The notes beneath the pieces are model-generated. The model was not told the DNA's origin. It worked only from the letters and a program-made list of their open reading frames with translations, and made no database searches. A stretch of 37,763 nt of DNA, taken from positions 1 to 37,763 of the forward strand of contig CAKZPT010000025.1 in NCBI GenBank assembly GCA_937139365.1. The letters run 5' to 3'. Origin of the DNA: an uncultured bacterium (lineage in GTDB: Bacteria; Verrucomicrobiota; Kiritimatiellia; PWTM01). The first letter of the stretch is position 1, and each line of letters starts with the position of its first letter. Positions 1 through 7,830 of the stretch are shown here, piece by piece. The position numbers and the translations under genes are program-made.

Positions 1-1067
1 CGCGCGGCGGACTCGAGCAGCTCGCGCTGGAGACGTGCGGCGGCGGCGACATCCTCCGGACGCTCACGCCAGCGCGCATCGGGCGCGCGCGCCCATGTGC
101 CGAGGCCAGCGCAAGGGGCGTCGAGAAGCACTCCGTCAAACGCGGTGTCGCCGGGCGGCGACCGGTGGGCGTCGTGGAGCAGCCATCGGATGCCCCGCGC
201 GTCGGTCCGCCGTGCGCGGCGCCGCCCCTCCGCGAGCGCCGCGGATCGCCGGTCGGTGGCCACGACAAGGCCGTGGTTTCCGATCGCGGTCGCGAGTGCA
301 AGCGCCTTCCCGCCGGCGCCGGCGCAAGCATCCCACCATCGTTCGCCGGGCCGAGCTCCGCAGAGCTGCCCGACCACCTGCGAAGCGATGTCCTGGACCT
401 CGTACAGCGGTCCGACGCGCCGTTCGAGATCGGGCAAGGAAGGGTAGTCCGGCAGGACGACAGCGCCCGGGACGCGCGGATCCGCGGCGGCGGCTTGGCC
501 GGCGTCGGCGAGCCGGCGGACGAGCGCGGGGCCATCGCCGTTGGCGGCGCGGAGCCACAGGGGCGGGCGCTGCTGAAGCGAGGCGATCCATCGGGCGGTC
601 CACTGAATGCGGTTAACACCGCTGGGGGTGGCGAGGGCGTCCAGCGCCCAGGCGGGCACGAGGTCCTCGATCCGCGCGCCAGGCTTCCAATGCTTGGAAA
701 CCCAGGCGGCCCGGTCTTCCAATCCTTGGAACGCGGGCGGCAGAGGGTGGGGGGGCGGCACGAGGACGTCCAACGCGGCCGGCGTCGGTTCGGCGGGCCG
801 GTCGAGCAGGTGGGCACGAAGCACCGCGAGAGGACCGTCGCTCTGGATGGAACCGCACCATCCCCGCCAGCGCCAAAGCGCAAAGACGCAGCCCGAAATG
901 AGCCGGCGGTCGCGGGAACCGAGTTCCGGGCGGGCGCGGTAGGCGGCCGCCAGCGTTTTGTCGGCCGGCTGCCGCGCGGCCACGGCCTCTTCGACCTCCA
1001 AGACGATTTCGAGCAGACGCGCGGCCTGCCGGGCGGCTCGCGGGCCGGGCGGGTTGCTTTCGGCCAT
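1..1067 (-). CDS. RsmB/NOL1-NOP2-Sun type rRNA (cytosine-C5) methyltransferase, 3' end cut by window
   Basis: Read on the minus strand, an uninterrupted frame of about 355 codons runs off the left edge. Its N-terminal ~110 residues resemble the NusB-like RNA-binding domain of RsmB (ARQAARLLEIVLEVEE, then SRDRRLISGCVFALWRW). The SAM-binding Rossmann part follows: DACAGAGGKALALA is a form of the family motif DxCAAPGGKT, then ATDRR. The catalytic motif IV DAPCAGLGTWARAPDARWR contains the Cys of the family signature DAPCSGLG. The motif VI TQC Cys lies beyond the edge. Enzymes of this family methylate C967 of 16S rRNA or related rRNA cytosines with SAM; I infer RsmB or a close relative. The start ATG at 1067 follows a weak GGCGG; an in-frame ATG at 1088 is an alternative. 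It is divergent from the NDK gene with a gap of about 77 bp. Confidence 0.85.
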   Translation of the reverse strand, partial: MAESNPPGPRAARQAARLLEIVLEVEEAVAARQPADKTLAAAYRARPELGSRDRRLISGCVFALWRWRGWCGSIQSDGPLAVLRAHLLDRPAEPTPAALDVLVPPPHPLPPAFQGLEDRAAWVSKHWKPGARIEDLVPAWALDALATPSGVNRIQWTARWIASLQQRPPLWLRAANGDGPALVRRLADAGQAAAADPRVPGAVVLPDYPSLPDLERRVGPLYEVQDIASQVVGQLCGARPGERWWDACAGAGGKALALATAIGNHGLVVATDRRSAALAEGRRRARRTDARGIRWLLHDAHRSPPGDTAFDGVLLDAPCAGLGTWARAPDARWRERPEDVAAAARLQRELLESAA

Positions 1068-1144
1068 GATGCCGCCTAGACTACTCATCCCCGTGGCGGG
1101 GGCAACCGGCGGGCCGCCGCACGCTGGGGGAAACGGAAAACGGC

Positions 1145-2311
1145 ATGGCACGGGAACTGGCGTTCGCACTGATCAACCCCTATTCCCTGAGCAAATCCCG
1201 GACCGGGGGCATCATCGGGCGGTTGGCAACACGGACGGGGATGGACCCAGTGGCCGCCCGCATGTTCGGCCCTTCCCGGGAGTTGGCGGAGCGGTACGCC
1301 GACCAGATCGCTGCGGAGGCCTGGCCGGACAACATGACGGCCCAGCTCCTCGCCGACTACGTCCGGCGGGCCTACGCCCCCGACCCCGCGACCGGGCGTC
1401 GCCGCCGTGTGTTGATGCTGCTCTTCGAGGGCGAGAATGCGGTCGAACGCGTGTTCCAGGCTGCGGGGCCGGTGCGGGCGAACAGCGTGTCGGGGCAGAC
1501 GATCCGGGACACCTACGGCGATTTCATTCTCGGCGAGGACGGCCAGGTCCGGTACATGGAGCCGGCGATCATGGTGGCGCCCAACGTGGAGTCCTGCGTG
1601 CGCTCGCTGCGACTGTGGGCGGAGTACAGCGCCGCCGACGGCGGGCTGGTGGAGAACGCCGTGGACGTCGAGGCGGCCGCGATGATCGAGCGGACGCTGG
1701 TGCTCATCAAACCCGAGAACTTTCGGTTCCCCAGTGCCCGCACGGGGCACATCATCGACATGTTCTCCCGGTCCGGCCTCCGGATCGTCGGAGCGAAGAT
1801 CCACCGGATGAACGTGGCCGAGGCCGAGGAATTCTACGGCCCGGTGCGGGCGGTTTTGCGGGAGAAGCTCAAGCGGGTGGCGGCTGACCGCGCGGCCTAC
1901 GTCATCGAGCGGGAGCTACCGATGGAGGTACCCGAGGAATTGCGCGCGAAGCTGGGCGACTTGCTCGGTCCCTACTACGCCGACCAGCAATTCTACAATA
2001 TCGTCCACTTCATGACCGGTCGTTGGCCCCAGCGGTGCACGCCAGAGGCCAAGCACGAACCCGGCACCGAGCGGTGCTTGACCCTGGTGTACCGCGGCGT
2101 CGACGCCGTCGCCAAGATCCGCAGCATCCTCGGCCCGACCGATCCCGACAAGGCCGAACCCGGCACCGTCCGGCGGGAACTGGGGCAAAACATCATGATC
2201 AACGCCGCGCACGCCTCGGACTCGCCCGAGAGCGCCGCGCGGGAAATGGCGATCGTGAAGGTCGAAGAGGACCTCGTCACTCCCTGGATCGAAAAATACT
2301 ACGGCAGATAA
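1145..2311 (+). CDS. Two-domain nucleoside-diphosphate kinase family protein (N-terminal domain degenerate)
   Basis: 388 aa, more than twice a normal NDK (~140-150 aa). The C-terminal half, from about residue 180, starts with RTLVLIKPENF and RTGHIIDMFSRSGLRIVGAK. It ends with GPTDPDKAEPGTVRRELG and NAAHASDSPESAAREM, which holds the phospho-accepting His (about H356; canonical NxxHGSDS). Between these is an insertion of about 50-60 residues. The N-terminal half also follows the NDK plan (FALINPYSLSKSRTGGII, then FEGENAVERVF), but the stretch matching the active-site loop reads EPAIMVAPNVES, with no His. I infer one catalytic domain plus one pseudo-domain. NDKs move phosphate between nucleoside tri- and diphosphates in the cytoplasm. 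The next gene begins 4 bp after the stop, so they are probably co-transcribed. Confidence 0.85.
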   Translation: MARELAFALINPYSLSKSRTGGIIGRLATRTGMDPVAARMFGPSRELAERYADQIAAEAWPDNMTAQLLADYVRRAYAPDPATGRRRRVLMLLFEGENAVERVFQAAGPVRANSVSGQTIRDTYGDFILGEDGQVRYMEPAIMVAPNVESCVRSLRLWAEYSAADGGLVENAVDVEAAAMIERTLVLIKPENFRFPSARTGHIIDMFSRSGLRIVGAKIHRMNVAEAEEFYGPVRAVLREKLKRVAADRAAYVIERELPMEVPEELRAKLGDLLGPYYADQQFYNIVHFMTGRWPQRCTPEAKHEPGTERCLTLVYRGVDAVAKIRSILGPTDPDKAEPGTVRRELGQNIMINAAHASDSPESAAREMAIVKVEEDLVTPWIEKYYGR

Positions 2312-2315
2312 ACCT

Positions 2316-3521
2316 ATGTGGCGCGATACCCAACCGGCACCTCCGGACCCGATCCTTGGCCTCACCGAGGCGTGGAAGGCCGACCCGAATCCGCAGAAGG
2401 TCAATCTGGGAGTCGGCGTGTATCAGGACGAACAGGGACGCACGCCCGTGCTGCCGTCGGTCAAGGCGGCCGAGGCGGCGCTGCTGGGCCGCGAGACGAC
2501 GAAGGCCTATTTGCCCATAGCCGGCGAGCCGGAATACGCGCGGCGTGTTGAGGAACTGGTCTTCGGCGCCGGCGATCGGCCGGCCGGCGGCGGGCGGGTC
2601 CGCACAGCCTATGCGCCGGGCGGAACGGGGGCGTTGCGCGTGGCGGGAGACCTGGCGGCCGCCCTGGGCGGGCGCGGCCACACCGTCTGGCTGAGCACTC
2701 CGACATGGCCGAACCACCGCGGCATCTTCTCGGCGGCGGGGCTGGAGACGAGGGAATACCCGTATTTTCACGCCGCCACGGGCAGCCTCGACCGAGACGG
2801 ATTCCGGGCGGCGCTCGAGCGGGTGCCGGTGGGCGACCTCGTTGTTCTCCACGCCGGGTGTCACAACCCAACCGGTGTGGATCTTGAGGAACCGGACTGG
2901 GAATGGGTCGCCGCCACCGCGCAGGCCAGGGGATGGATCCCGGTCGTCGATGCCGCGTACCTGGGGTTCGCCGGCACCGTCGAGCAGGACGCGGCGCCGC
3001 TGCGGCGGCTGCTCGCAGCGGGCGTCAATTTCCTCGTCGCGGTTTCGTTTTCGAAAAACATGAGCCTCTATCGCGAGCGCGTGGGGGCGCTGGTGTTGGC
3101 GGCGGCGGACACGGGGTCGGCCGACGCGATCTTCAGCCACGTGAAACGCGTGATCCGAGTCCTCTATTCGAACCCGGCCGCCCATGGGGCGCTGACGGCC
3201 ACCGCAGTGCTCTCCGATGCCCTGTTGCGCTCGATGTGGGACCGGGAGGTGGCGGAGATGCGCGCTCGGCTGGCCGCCGTCCGCACGGCCTTCTCCGACG
3301 CCCTTTCGGCGCGAATGCCCGATCGCGATTTCGGGTTCATCCGGCGGCAACGGGGCTTGTTCTCGTTCACCGGCCTGACCCCGGCCCAGACGACGCGGCT
3401 GCGGGAGCGGTACGGCATTTACATGACGGTCGACGGGCGCGTGAACGTCGTGGGTCTGACGCCGGCCAACCTCGACTACGTTGCCGACGCGATCGCGGAG
3501 ACGATCCGCGCGGTCGCTTGA
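2316..3521 (+). CDS. Class I aspartate/aromatic aminotransferase (AspC/TyrB group)
   Basis: 401 aa, close to the ~396 aa of E. coli AspC, and collinear with it. Seen: KVNLGVGVYQDEQGRTPVLP at the N-terminus, the AGCHNPTGVDL substrate/PLP loop, PVVDAAYLGF with the PLP-ring Asp, and VSFSKNMSLYRERVG carrying the Schiff-base Lys (K247). Near the C-terminus MTVDGRVNVVGLTPAN carries the Arg that binds the substrate alpha-carboxylate. Family members exchange the amino group between aspartate (or aromatic amino acids) and 2-oxoglutarate using PLP. Aspartate versus aromatic preference cannot be read from sequence alone. The start ATG is 4 bp behind the NDK stop with only a weak ribosome-binding site, which suggests translational coupling. 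It ends 7 bp from the convergent DUF1080 gene. Confidence 0.88.
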   Translation: MWRDTQPAPPDPILGLTEAWKADPNPQKVNLGVGVYQDEQGRTPVLPSVKAAEAALLGRETTKAYLPIAGEPEYARRVEELVFGAGDRPAGGGRVRTAYAPGGTGALRVAGDLAAALGGRGHTVWLSTPTWPNHRGIFSAAGLETREYPYFHAATGSLDRDGFRAALERVPVGDLVVLHAGCHNPTGVDLEEPDWEWVAATAQARGWIPVVDAAYLGFAGTVEQDAAPLRRLLAAGVNFLVAVSFSKNMSLYRERVGALVLAAADTGSADAIFSHVKRVIRVLYSNPAAHGALTATAVLSDALLRSMWDREVAEMRARLAAVRTAFSDALSARMPDRDFGFIRRQRGLFSFTGLTPAQTTRLRERYGIYMTVDGRVNVVGLTPANLDYVADAIAETIRAVA

Positions 3522-3528
3522 ACGTTCG

Positions 3529-4218
3529 TCAGGGCAACGGCTCGTCGGGCGTCAACGGACGCCAGCGGACGTTGCGGAAAAAGATATCCGCCCCGCCATG
3601 CCGGCCCTGCAGGCCGATTCGGCCTTTCGTCGGCAGTTCGGCAGGGGCCTGGGATAGCCACGGCGGCGCGTCGCTTCCGTCGGGGTTTTTCGAGGCCGAA
3701 GTCCACCGGCGCAAATCCATCCGAGCGACGGTCTGGCCGTTTAACACGACGGCGATGTGCGGGCCGCGGGCATAAATGCTCATCCGGTTCCATTCGCCGG
3801 CGGGCCGGACGGCGGATCCGGACGGGGCGAGGCGGCCGAACACGCCGCCGCATTTCCATGTCGGCGGCACGTCCTTCCACTTCGGCGCCGCATCGTCGAG
3901 GATCTGGATCTCAAGGGAGTTGGGGATCCAGTTCTTCACGTCGCTGCAGTACAGGATGACGCCGCTGTTGGCCGCCGGGCCGAGACGGAACTCGAGGTCG
4001 AGGACGAAGTTCTCGTAGTCGTCGCGGGTCCAGAGACACTGGTCCTCCGACGCCGTCAGTTCGCCGTCTCGCACGGTCCAGACGCGGGCGGGATCGTCGG
4101 CGTCGGCGAGATTGGGGGCGAAGAGCGGTCGCCATTCGGACCCGGAGTCGGCGGCGATGGCCAGGAGGGCGGCCAACCCTCCAGCGGCCGCGATTTGAAC
4201 GGGCGGAAACCGGTGCAT
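3529..4218 (-). CDS. Secreted DUF1080 (3-keto-disaccharide hydrolase-type) protein
   Basis: 229 aa. After a hydrophobic N-terminal segment (IAAAGGLAALLAIAA, a weakly charged signal peptide) comes a single DUF1080 jelly-roll domain. Typical features are FAPNLADADDPARVWTVRDG, FVLDLEFRLGPAANSGV, SLEIQILDD, KCGGVFGRLAPSG, EWNRMSIYARGPHIAVVLNG and GRIGLQGRHGGADIFFRNVR. The domain is concanavalin-like and extremely abundant in PVC bacteria; characterised members hydrolyse 3-keto-glycosides. Substrate is not predictable here. A much longer open frame extends upstream to 5148, but that part is the antisense of rtcB, so I begin at the ATG at 4218, where the signal peptide starts. It is divergent from the RtcB gene and convergent with the aminotransferase. 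Confidence 0.85.
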   Translation of the reverse strand: MHRFPPVQIAAAGGLAALLAIAADSGSEWRPLFAPNLADADDPARVWTVRDGELTASEDQCLWTRDDYENFVLDLEFRLGPAANSGVILYCSDVKNWIPNSLEIQILDDAAPKWKDVPPTWKCGGVFGRLAPSGSAVRPAGEWNRMSIYARGPHIAVVLNGQTVARMDLRRWTSASKNPDGSDAPPWLSQAPAELPTKGRIGLQGRHGGADIFFRNVRWRPLTPDEPLP

Positions 4219-4320
4219 GATATATTGGCTCCTGCGGCGAGCGCGATGTCTGGGCGCCGCGGAGGGCATGGTATCAGAAAAGTGCCGGCGGCGGAGGCAT
4301 CGCCGGCGGAGATCGCGACG

Positions 4321-5526
4321 GTGAAGTGGACGCGGAAGGACTGGGGGCGGGTGCCTGTGATCTCGTGGTGCGAGCAGCCCGACCCGAAGGCGGCCGAGCA
4401 GGCGGCGAACCTGGCCCGCCATCCGGCCGTCGAGCGGCATGTCGCGCTGATGCCTGACTGCCACGTCGGCTTCGGGATGCCGATCGGAGCGGTTATCTTC
4501 TGCCCCCGCGACATTCTGCCGAACGCGGTGGGCGTAGACATCGGTTGCGGGATGCGGGCCGTGCGGACCTCCATACCCGTCGAACGGATGACGTCGCCGC
4601 TGGTGCGGGCGATTCTGGACGACCTGAAGCGCGCGGTGCCGATCGGGGAGGGGAGGTCGCACCGGGGACCGCAGAAGTGGGAGGGGTTCGAGGAGTACGA
4701 CGCCGCGCCTCCGTGGAAGACGCGGGACGCGTGGGACCTGGCCCTGCGGAGCCTTGGCACGCTGGGCGGGGGGAACCATTTCCTGGAACTGCAGGCCGGA
4801 GAGGACGGGCGGGTGTGGTTCATGATCCATTCCGGATCCCGCAATCTCGGCTTGAGGATCGCGCATCACTACCAGGAGGTGGCGCGCCGCCTGTGCGAAC
4901 GTCGGCGCGTCGGGCTGCCCGACCGCGATCTCGCCCATCTCCCCGTCGATTCGGAGGAGGGGCGGCAGTACCTGCGGGACATGGAGTTCGCGTTGCGGTT
5001 CGCGCGCGAGAACCGGCGACGGATGAGCGAACGGTTTCGCGAGGCGGTGGCCCGTCATGTGCCGGAGGCGGACTTCGAGCCCGATCTCGACGTGCACCAC
5101 AATTACGCCGTGCTCGAACGCCATTTCGGGGAGGCGGGATGGGTGCACCGCAAGGGGGCGACGGCGGCCGCGGCCGGCGCATTGGGGATTGTACCGGGGA
5201 GCATGGGATCGCCGTCGTACATCGTTCGCGGGTTAGGCCACCCCGACTCCTTTTCCTCCTCCGCCCATGGCGCGGGGCGGAGGATGGGCCGGATGGAGGC
5301 GTGCCGGTCGCTCAGCCGGGAGGAGTGCGACGCGGCGATGCGCGGGATCGTCTTCGACGGCTGGCGCCGCCTGCCGGGAGCGGGCCGCCGGCGCGACCGG
5401 CCGGGCGAGTACGACCTGGAGGAGGCCCCGCAGGCGTACAAGCCGATCGAGGGGGTCATGGAGGCGCAGCGCGATTTGGTCGAACCGGTGGTGCGGCTGC
5501 GACCACTGGGCGTCGTCAAAGGTTGA
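4321..5526 (+). CDS. RtcB-family RNA ligase, short form
   Basis: About 401 aa, compared with 408 for E. coli RtcB and ~480 for archaeal RtcB. All signature blocks are present. VGVDIGCGMRAV carries the metal-binding Asp and Cys (C76), GTLGGGNHFLEL and HSGSRNLGLRIAHHY follow, then VHHNYA and VHRKGATAAAAGALGI. SAHGAGRRMGR contains the guanylate-accepting His (H316), and EAPQAYKPIEGVMEAQ lies near the C-terminus. RtcB joins RNA 2',3'-cyclic phosphate or 3'-phosphate ends to 5'-OH using GTP and Mn2+. I chose GTG at 4321 because GGAG lies 8 bp upstream and it leaves 13 residues before ISWCEQ, as in known RtcB proteins. An in-frame ATG at 4246 would leave only 27 bp to the divergent gene. There is no archease or RtcR neighbour, so the role (RNA repair or tRNA splicing) is open. 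Confidence 0.88.
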   Translation: MKWTRKDWGRVPVISWCEQPDPKAAEQAANLARHPAVERHVALMPDCHVGFGMPIGAVIFCPRDILPNAVGVDIGCGMRAVRTSIPVERMTSPLVRAILDDLKRAVPIGEGRSHRGPQKWEGFEEYDAAPPWKTRDAWDLALRSLGTLGGGNHFLELQAGEDGRVWFMIHSGSRNLGLRIAHHYQEVARRLCERRRVGLPDRDLAHLPVDSEEGRQYLRDMEFALRFARENRRRMSERFREAVARHVPEADFEPDLDVHHNYAVLERHFGEAGWVHRKGATAAAAGALGIVPGSMGSPSYIVRGLGHPDSFSSSAHGAGRRMGRMEACRSLSREECDAAMRGIVFDGWRRLPGAGRRRDRPGEYDLEEAPQAYKPIEGVMEAQRDLVEPVVRLRPLGVVKG

Positions 5527-5555
5527 GCGGCACGGCGACCGGCAAACGCCGCAGG

Positions 5556-7811
5556 TCAGGATTTTCCCCGCGAGACGATCTCGAAGGGAATCGCCGGCAG
5601 GAATCCAACCGGCACCCTCCGGCCGCCGCCCAACCCCTCGCCGAACACTTCGATGATCAGATTGCCCCGGGCGCCCACCCGGGCCTTCTCGGGGTCCGCT
5701 TTGAACACCAGCTCGATTTGGTCGGTCCCCCAGTTCGTCTTCTCGAGCGACACCCCGTCCGGCGGCTCGTTTAGTTCGAGGTGCCATCGCCGGCGGTTGG
5801 AGATCAGCGGCAGGCGCATCCGGATGGATGACGTGGCGCCAGGGACGATCTGCATGGGCGCGGCGACGGCGGGCGGCGGAAGGGGAGGGGACCGGAAGTC
5901 GGTGCGCGGGGCAAAGGCCAGCCAGGACGCGGCCGGAACGAGGTGGCGGTAGAAGAACGCTTGCATCATGTCGTCGGCCGGCGCCGCACACCGGCTGACC
6001 TGCCGCCCGCCGATCGTCGCGGTCCCCTCGAGCGTCAGCGGAATGGGTTCGCCGGATCGCTGGCCGACGCAGGTCAACGTGACGCGCACCTTGTCCTCCC
6101 CGGCCGGAATGCGCGAACCGGCGAGGGCAAACCCGTTCGTCGGTTTGAGCAGGGTCAGGTCGATCGGACCGTCAAAGCCATCTTTGCGAAGGGCGAAGAC
6201 CGTTGCGGCCACCGTGGCGCCGGCGCGGAAATTGAGGCTGGCGGGCGTCACCCACAGGGCGAAATCGGGCCGCGGGACACCAAGGCGGAGGCGGTAGGCA
6301 AAGTCCGGGCCGCCTTTGTTTTGCGTATCGCTTACGGTCAGGAAATAGACCCCGTTAGAGGGGATGACCGCCTCGAGGCGTGAATCGGCCTGATGGGTGA
6401 CCAGCCCAGCGCCCTTGTCGTCGTGGTCGTCGTTGACGGCCAGCTCGCGGCCTGCGGCGTCGGTCAGACGGAGGATCGAGTCGAGCGGAGAATTGAGGCG
6501 CCGCGCAATGACTTCGGCCACGACCTTGACGCCCGCGTTAGCGGAGAACTGGAGGATGTCCCGGTCGCCGCGGGCATCCATGCGGCCGTTGACGATGATC
6601 GGAGCCGAAACGCGCATGGCCGTGGCGGTGTCGTTGTTCGGCTCCCGTTCGGCGGTTTCCGGCCATGTGTCGGCCTGAAACGGCTGCCAGTTGGAGATCA
6701 GGTCTCCCGCCCGGACGGCGACGCGATGGACGCCCGGAGCGAGCGGGGCGAAGGGGATCTCCGGCGAGGGCAAGTTCCATCCCGTCAGCCGGACTGGCGT
6801 GGTCTGTCCGGCCGGCCCGCCGAGCGGATAAATGCCCGCGACAAAGGGGATGTTGCCGACGGCGATGCGGTAGACAAAGTCCTCCCGGCCCCGGTAGATC
6901 GAGTCCTTAATTTCGAGGTCATACTCGCCGTCGGCGGGGATTTCGACGGCGACAACAGGGTCGGGGTCGAAGCGGTTGTCGTCACAGTAGGCCAGCTCGC
7001 GGCCCTCGGTGTCGTATAGGCCGAGGGTGGCTTGGAACCAACCCGGAACGGCGTCGGCGAGGTAGGGGATCAGCGACCGGGCCTGCACCCAGGCGACCAG
7101 CCGATCGCCCTTCCTGGCGCGGATGCGGAAGCGATCAACGTCGCCCGGGAGGATCTGGCCGTTTAACACCAGCGGAAGGGCGCCGGAGACGACGTTCGGT
7201 CCGCTATCGTTCGGCTCCTTCTCTTGTTTTTCCGGGAGCACGCCGACCTGGAACTTGAGGGGGTTGGTCAGGCCCAGCGCGGCCTGCAGCCGTAGCTCGC
7301 GGTCACCGGGGGCGGCGTCGGGTGCAATCGTGATCTTCAGGCGCACCTGCTCGGAAATCGCCGGGTTCACCTGGCGCTTCGGGTCGCTCATCATGCGCCG
7401 GTAGTCCGCCAGGGCGCGCATGCTGAACTCGTCGATCCCGATCACGCGTAGTTGTTCGGTGATCCGCCGGCGAAGGTCCTCAGCCTCCTTTTTCCGCGCG
7501 GGGTCGGTGCGGCCCATCTGCTCGACCTGTACGTATTTTTCGAACAGGTTGCGCAAGTTGTTGAGCTGCTGGGGCGTCATCAACTTGACGTGCCGCACCA
7601 CCACCGCGCTCACGCCGCCGCCGGAGACCAGCAGGTTGGTTGCGCCGTCGAGGTACTGCCCGCCCAGCACAACGTCAAAGCTCGTCCCCCGGCCTCCCCC
7701 CGCGGGGTAGATGTAACCGGCGTGGGGTTCGCGCTGCCGGGCGGCCGCGCCAAGAGCGGCCAGGGCGAACACTCCGATCAGCCGTCCGGCGCGGTGGAGA
7801 CCGGGAATCAT
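5556..7811 (-). CDS. Secreted protein with PPC (pre-peptidase C-terminal) domains
   Basis: 751 aa with an N-terminal signal peptide (RLIGVFALAALGAAARQ). An early IPT/TIG-like stretch (YIYPAGGGRGTSFDVVLGG) is followed by a charged helical insertion (about residues 80-150). Two PPC-type beta-sandwich repeats follow, each opened by the usual phrase: EKEPNDSGPNVV...DVDRFRIRARKGD and EREPNNDTATAM...DRDILQFSANAGV, each followed by a D-x-N/D-rich turn (CDDNRFDPDP, NDDHDDKGAG). The C-terminal ~250 residues are beta-rich and unassigned. It is the third gene of the DUF1549/DUF1501 operon, 19 bp after the DUF1501 stop, with a GGAGG six bases before the ATG. PVC genomes often carry this trio; its role is not established, and extracellular or periplasmic binding of a substrate is inference. 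Confidence 0.8.
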   Translation of the reverse strand: MIPGLHRAGRLIGVFALAALGAAARQREPHAGYIYPAGGGRGTSFDVVLGGQYLDGATNLLVSGGGVSAVVVRHVKLMTPQQLNNLRNLFEKYVQVEQMGRTDPARKKEAEDLRRRITEQLRVIGIDEFSMRALADYRRMMSDPKRQVNPAISEQVRLKITIAPDAAPGDRELRLQAALGLTNPLKFQVGVLPEKQEKEPNDSGPNVVSGALPLVLNGQILPGDVDRFRIRARKGDRLVAWVQARSLIPYLADAVPGWFQATLGLYDTEGRELAYCDDNRFDPDPVVAVEIPADGEYDLEIKDSIYRGREDFVYRIAVGNIPFVAGIYPLGGPAGQTTPVRLTGWNLPSPEIPFAPLAPGVHRVAVRAGDLISNWQPFQADTWPETAEREPNNDTATAMRVSAPIIVNGRMDARGDRDILQFSANAGVKVVAEVIARRLNSPLDSILRLTDAAGRELAVNDDHDDKGAGLVTHQADSRLEAVIPSNGVYFLTVSDTQNKGGPDFAYRLRLGVPRPDFALWVTPASLNFRAGATVAATVFALRKDGFDGPIDLTLLKPTNGFALAGSRIPAGEDKVRVTLTCVGQRSGEPIPLTLEGTATIGGRQVSRCAAPADDMMQAFFYRHLVPAASWLAFAPRTDFRSPPLPPPAVAAPMQIVPGATSSIRMRLPLISNRRRWHLELNEPPDGVSLEKTNWGTDQIELVFKADPEKARVGARGNLIIEVFGEGLGGGRRVPVGFLPAIPFEIVSRGKS

Positions 7812-7830
7812 GGGTGGCCTCCGGACGGCT

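Noticed and set aside
165-1079. Long plus-strand open frame opposite the RsmB-type gene
   Set aside because: Low-complexity Gly/Arg/Pro-rich product without motifs; the minus strand carries clear methyltransferase motifs.
4219-5148. Upstream extension of the DUF1080 reading frame
   Set aside because: It runs antisense through rtcB; the DUF1080 signal peptide begins at 4218.
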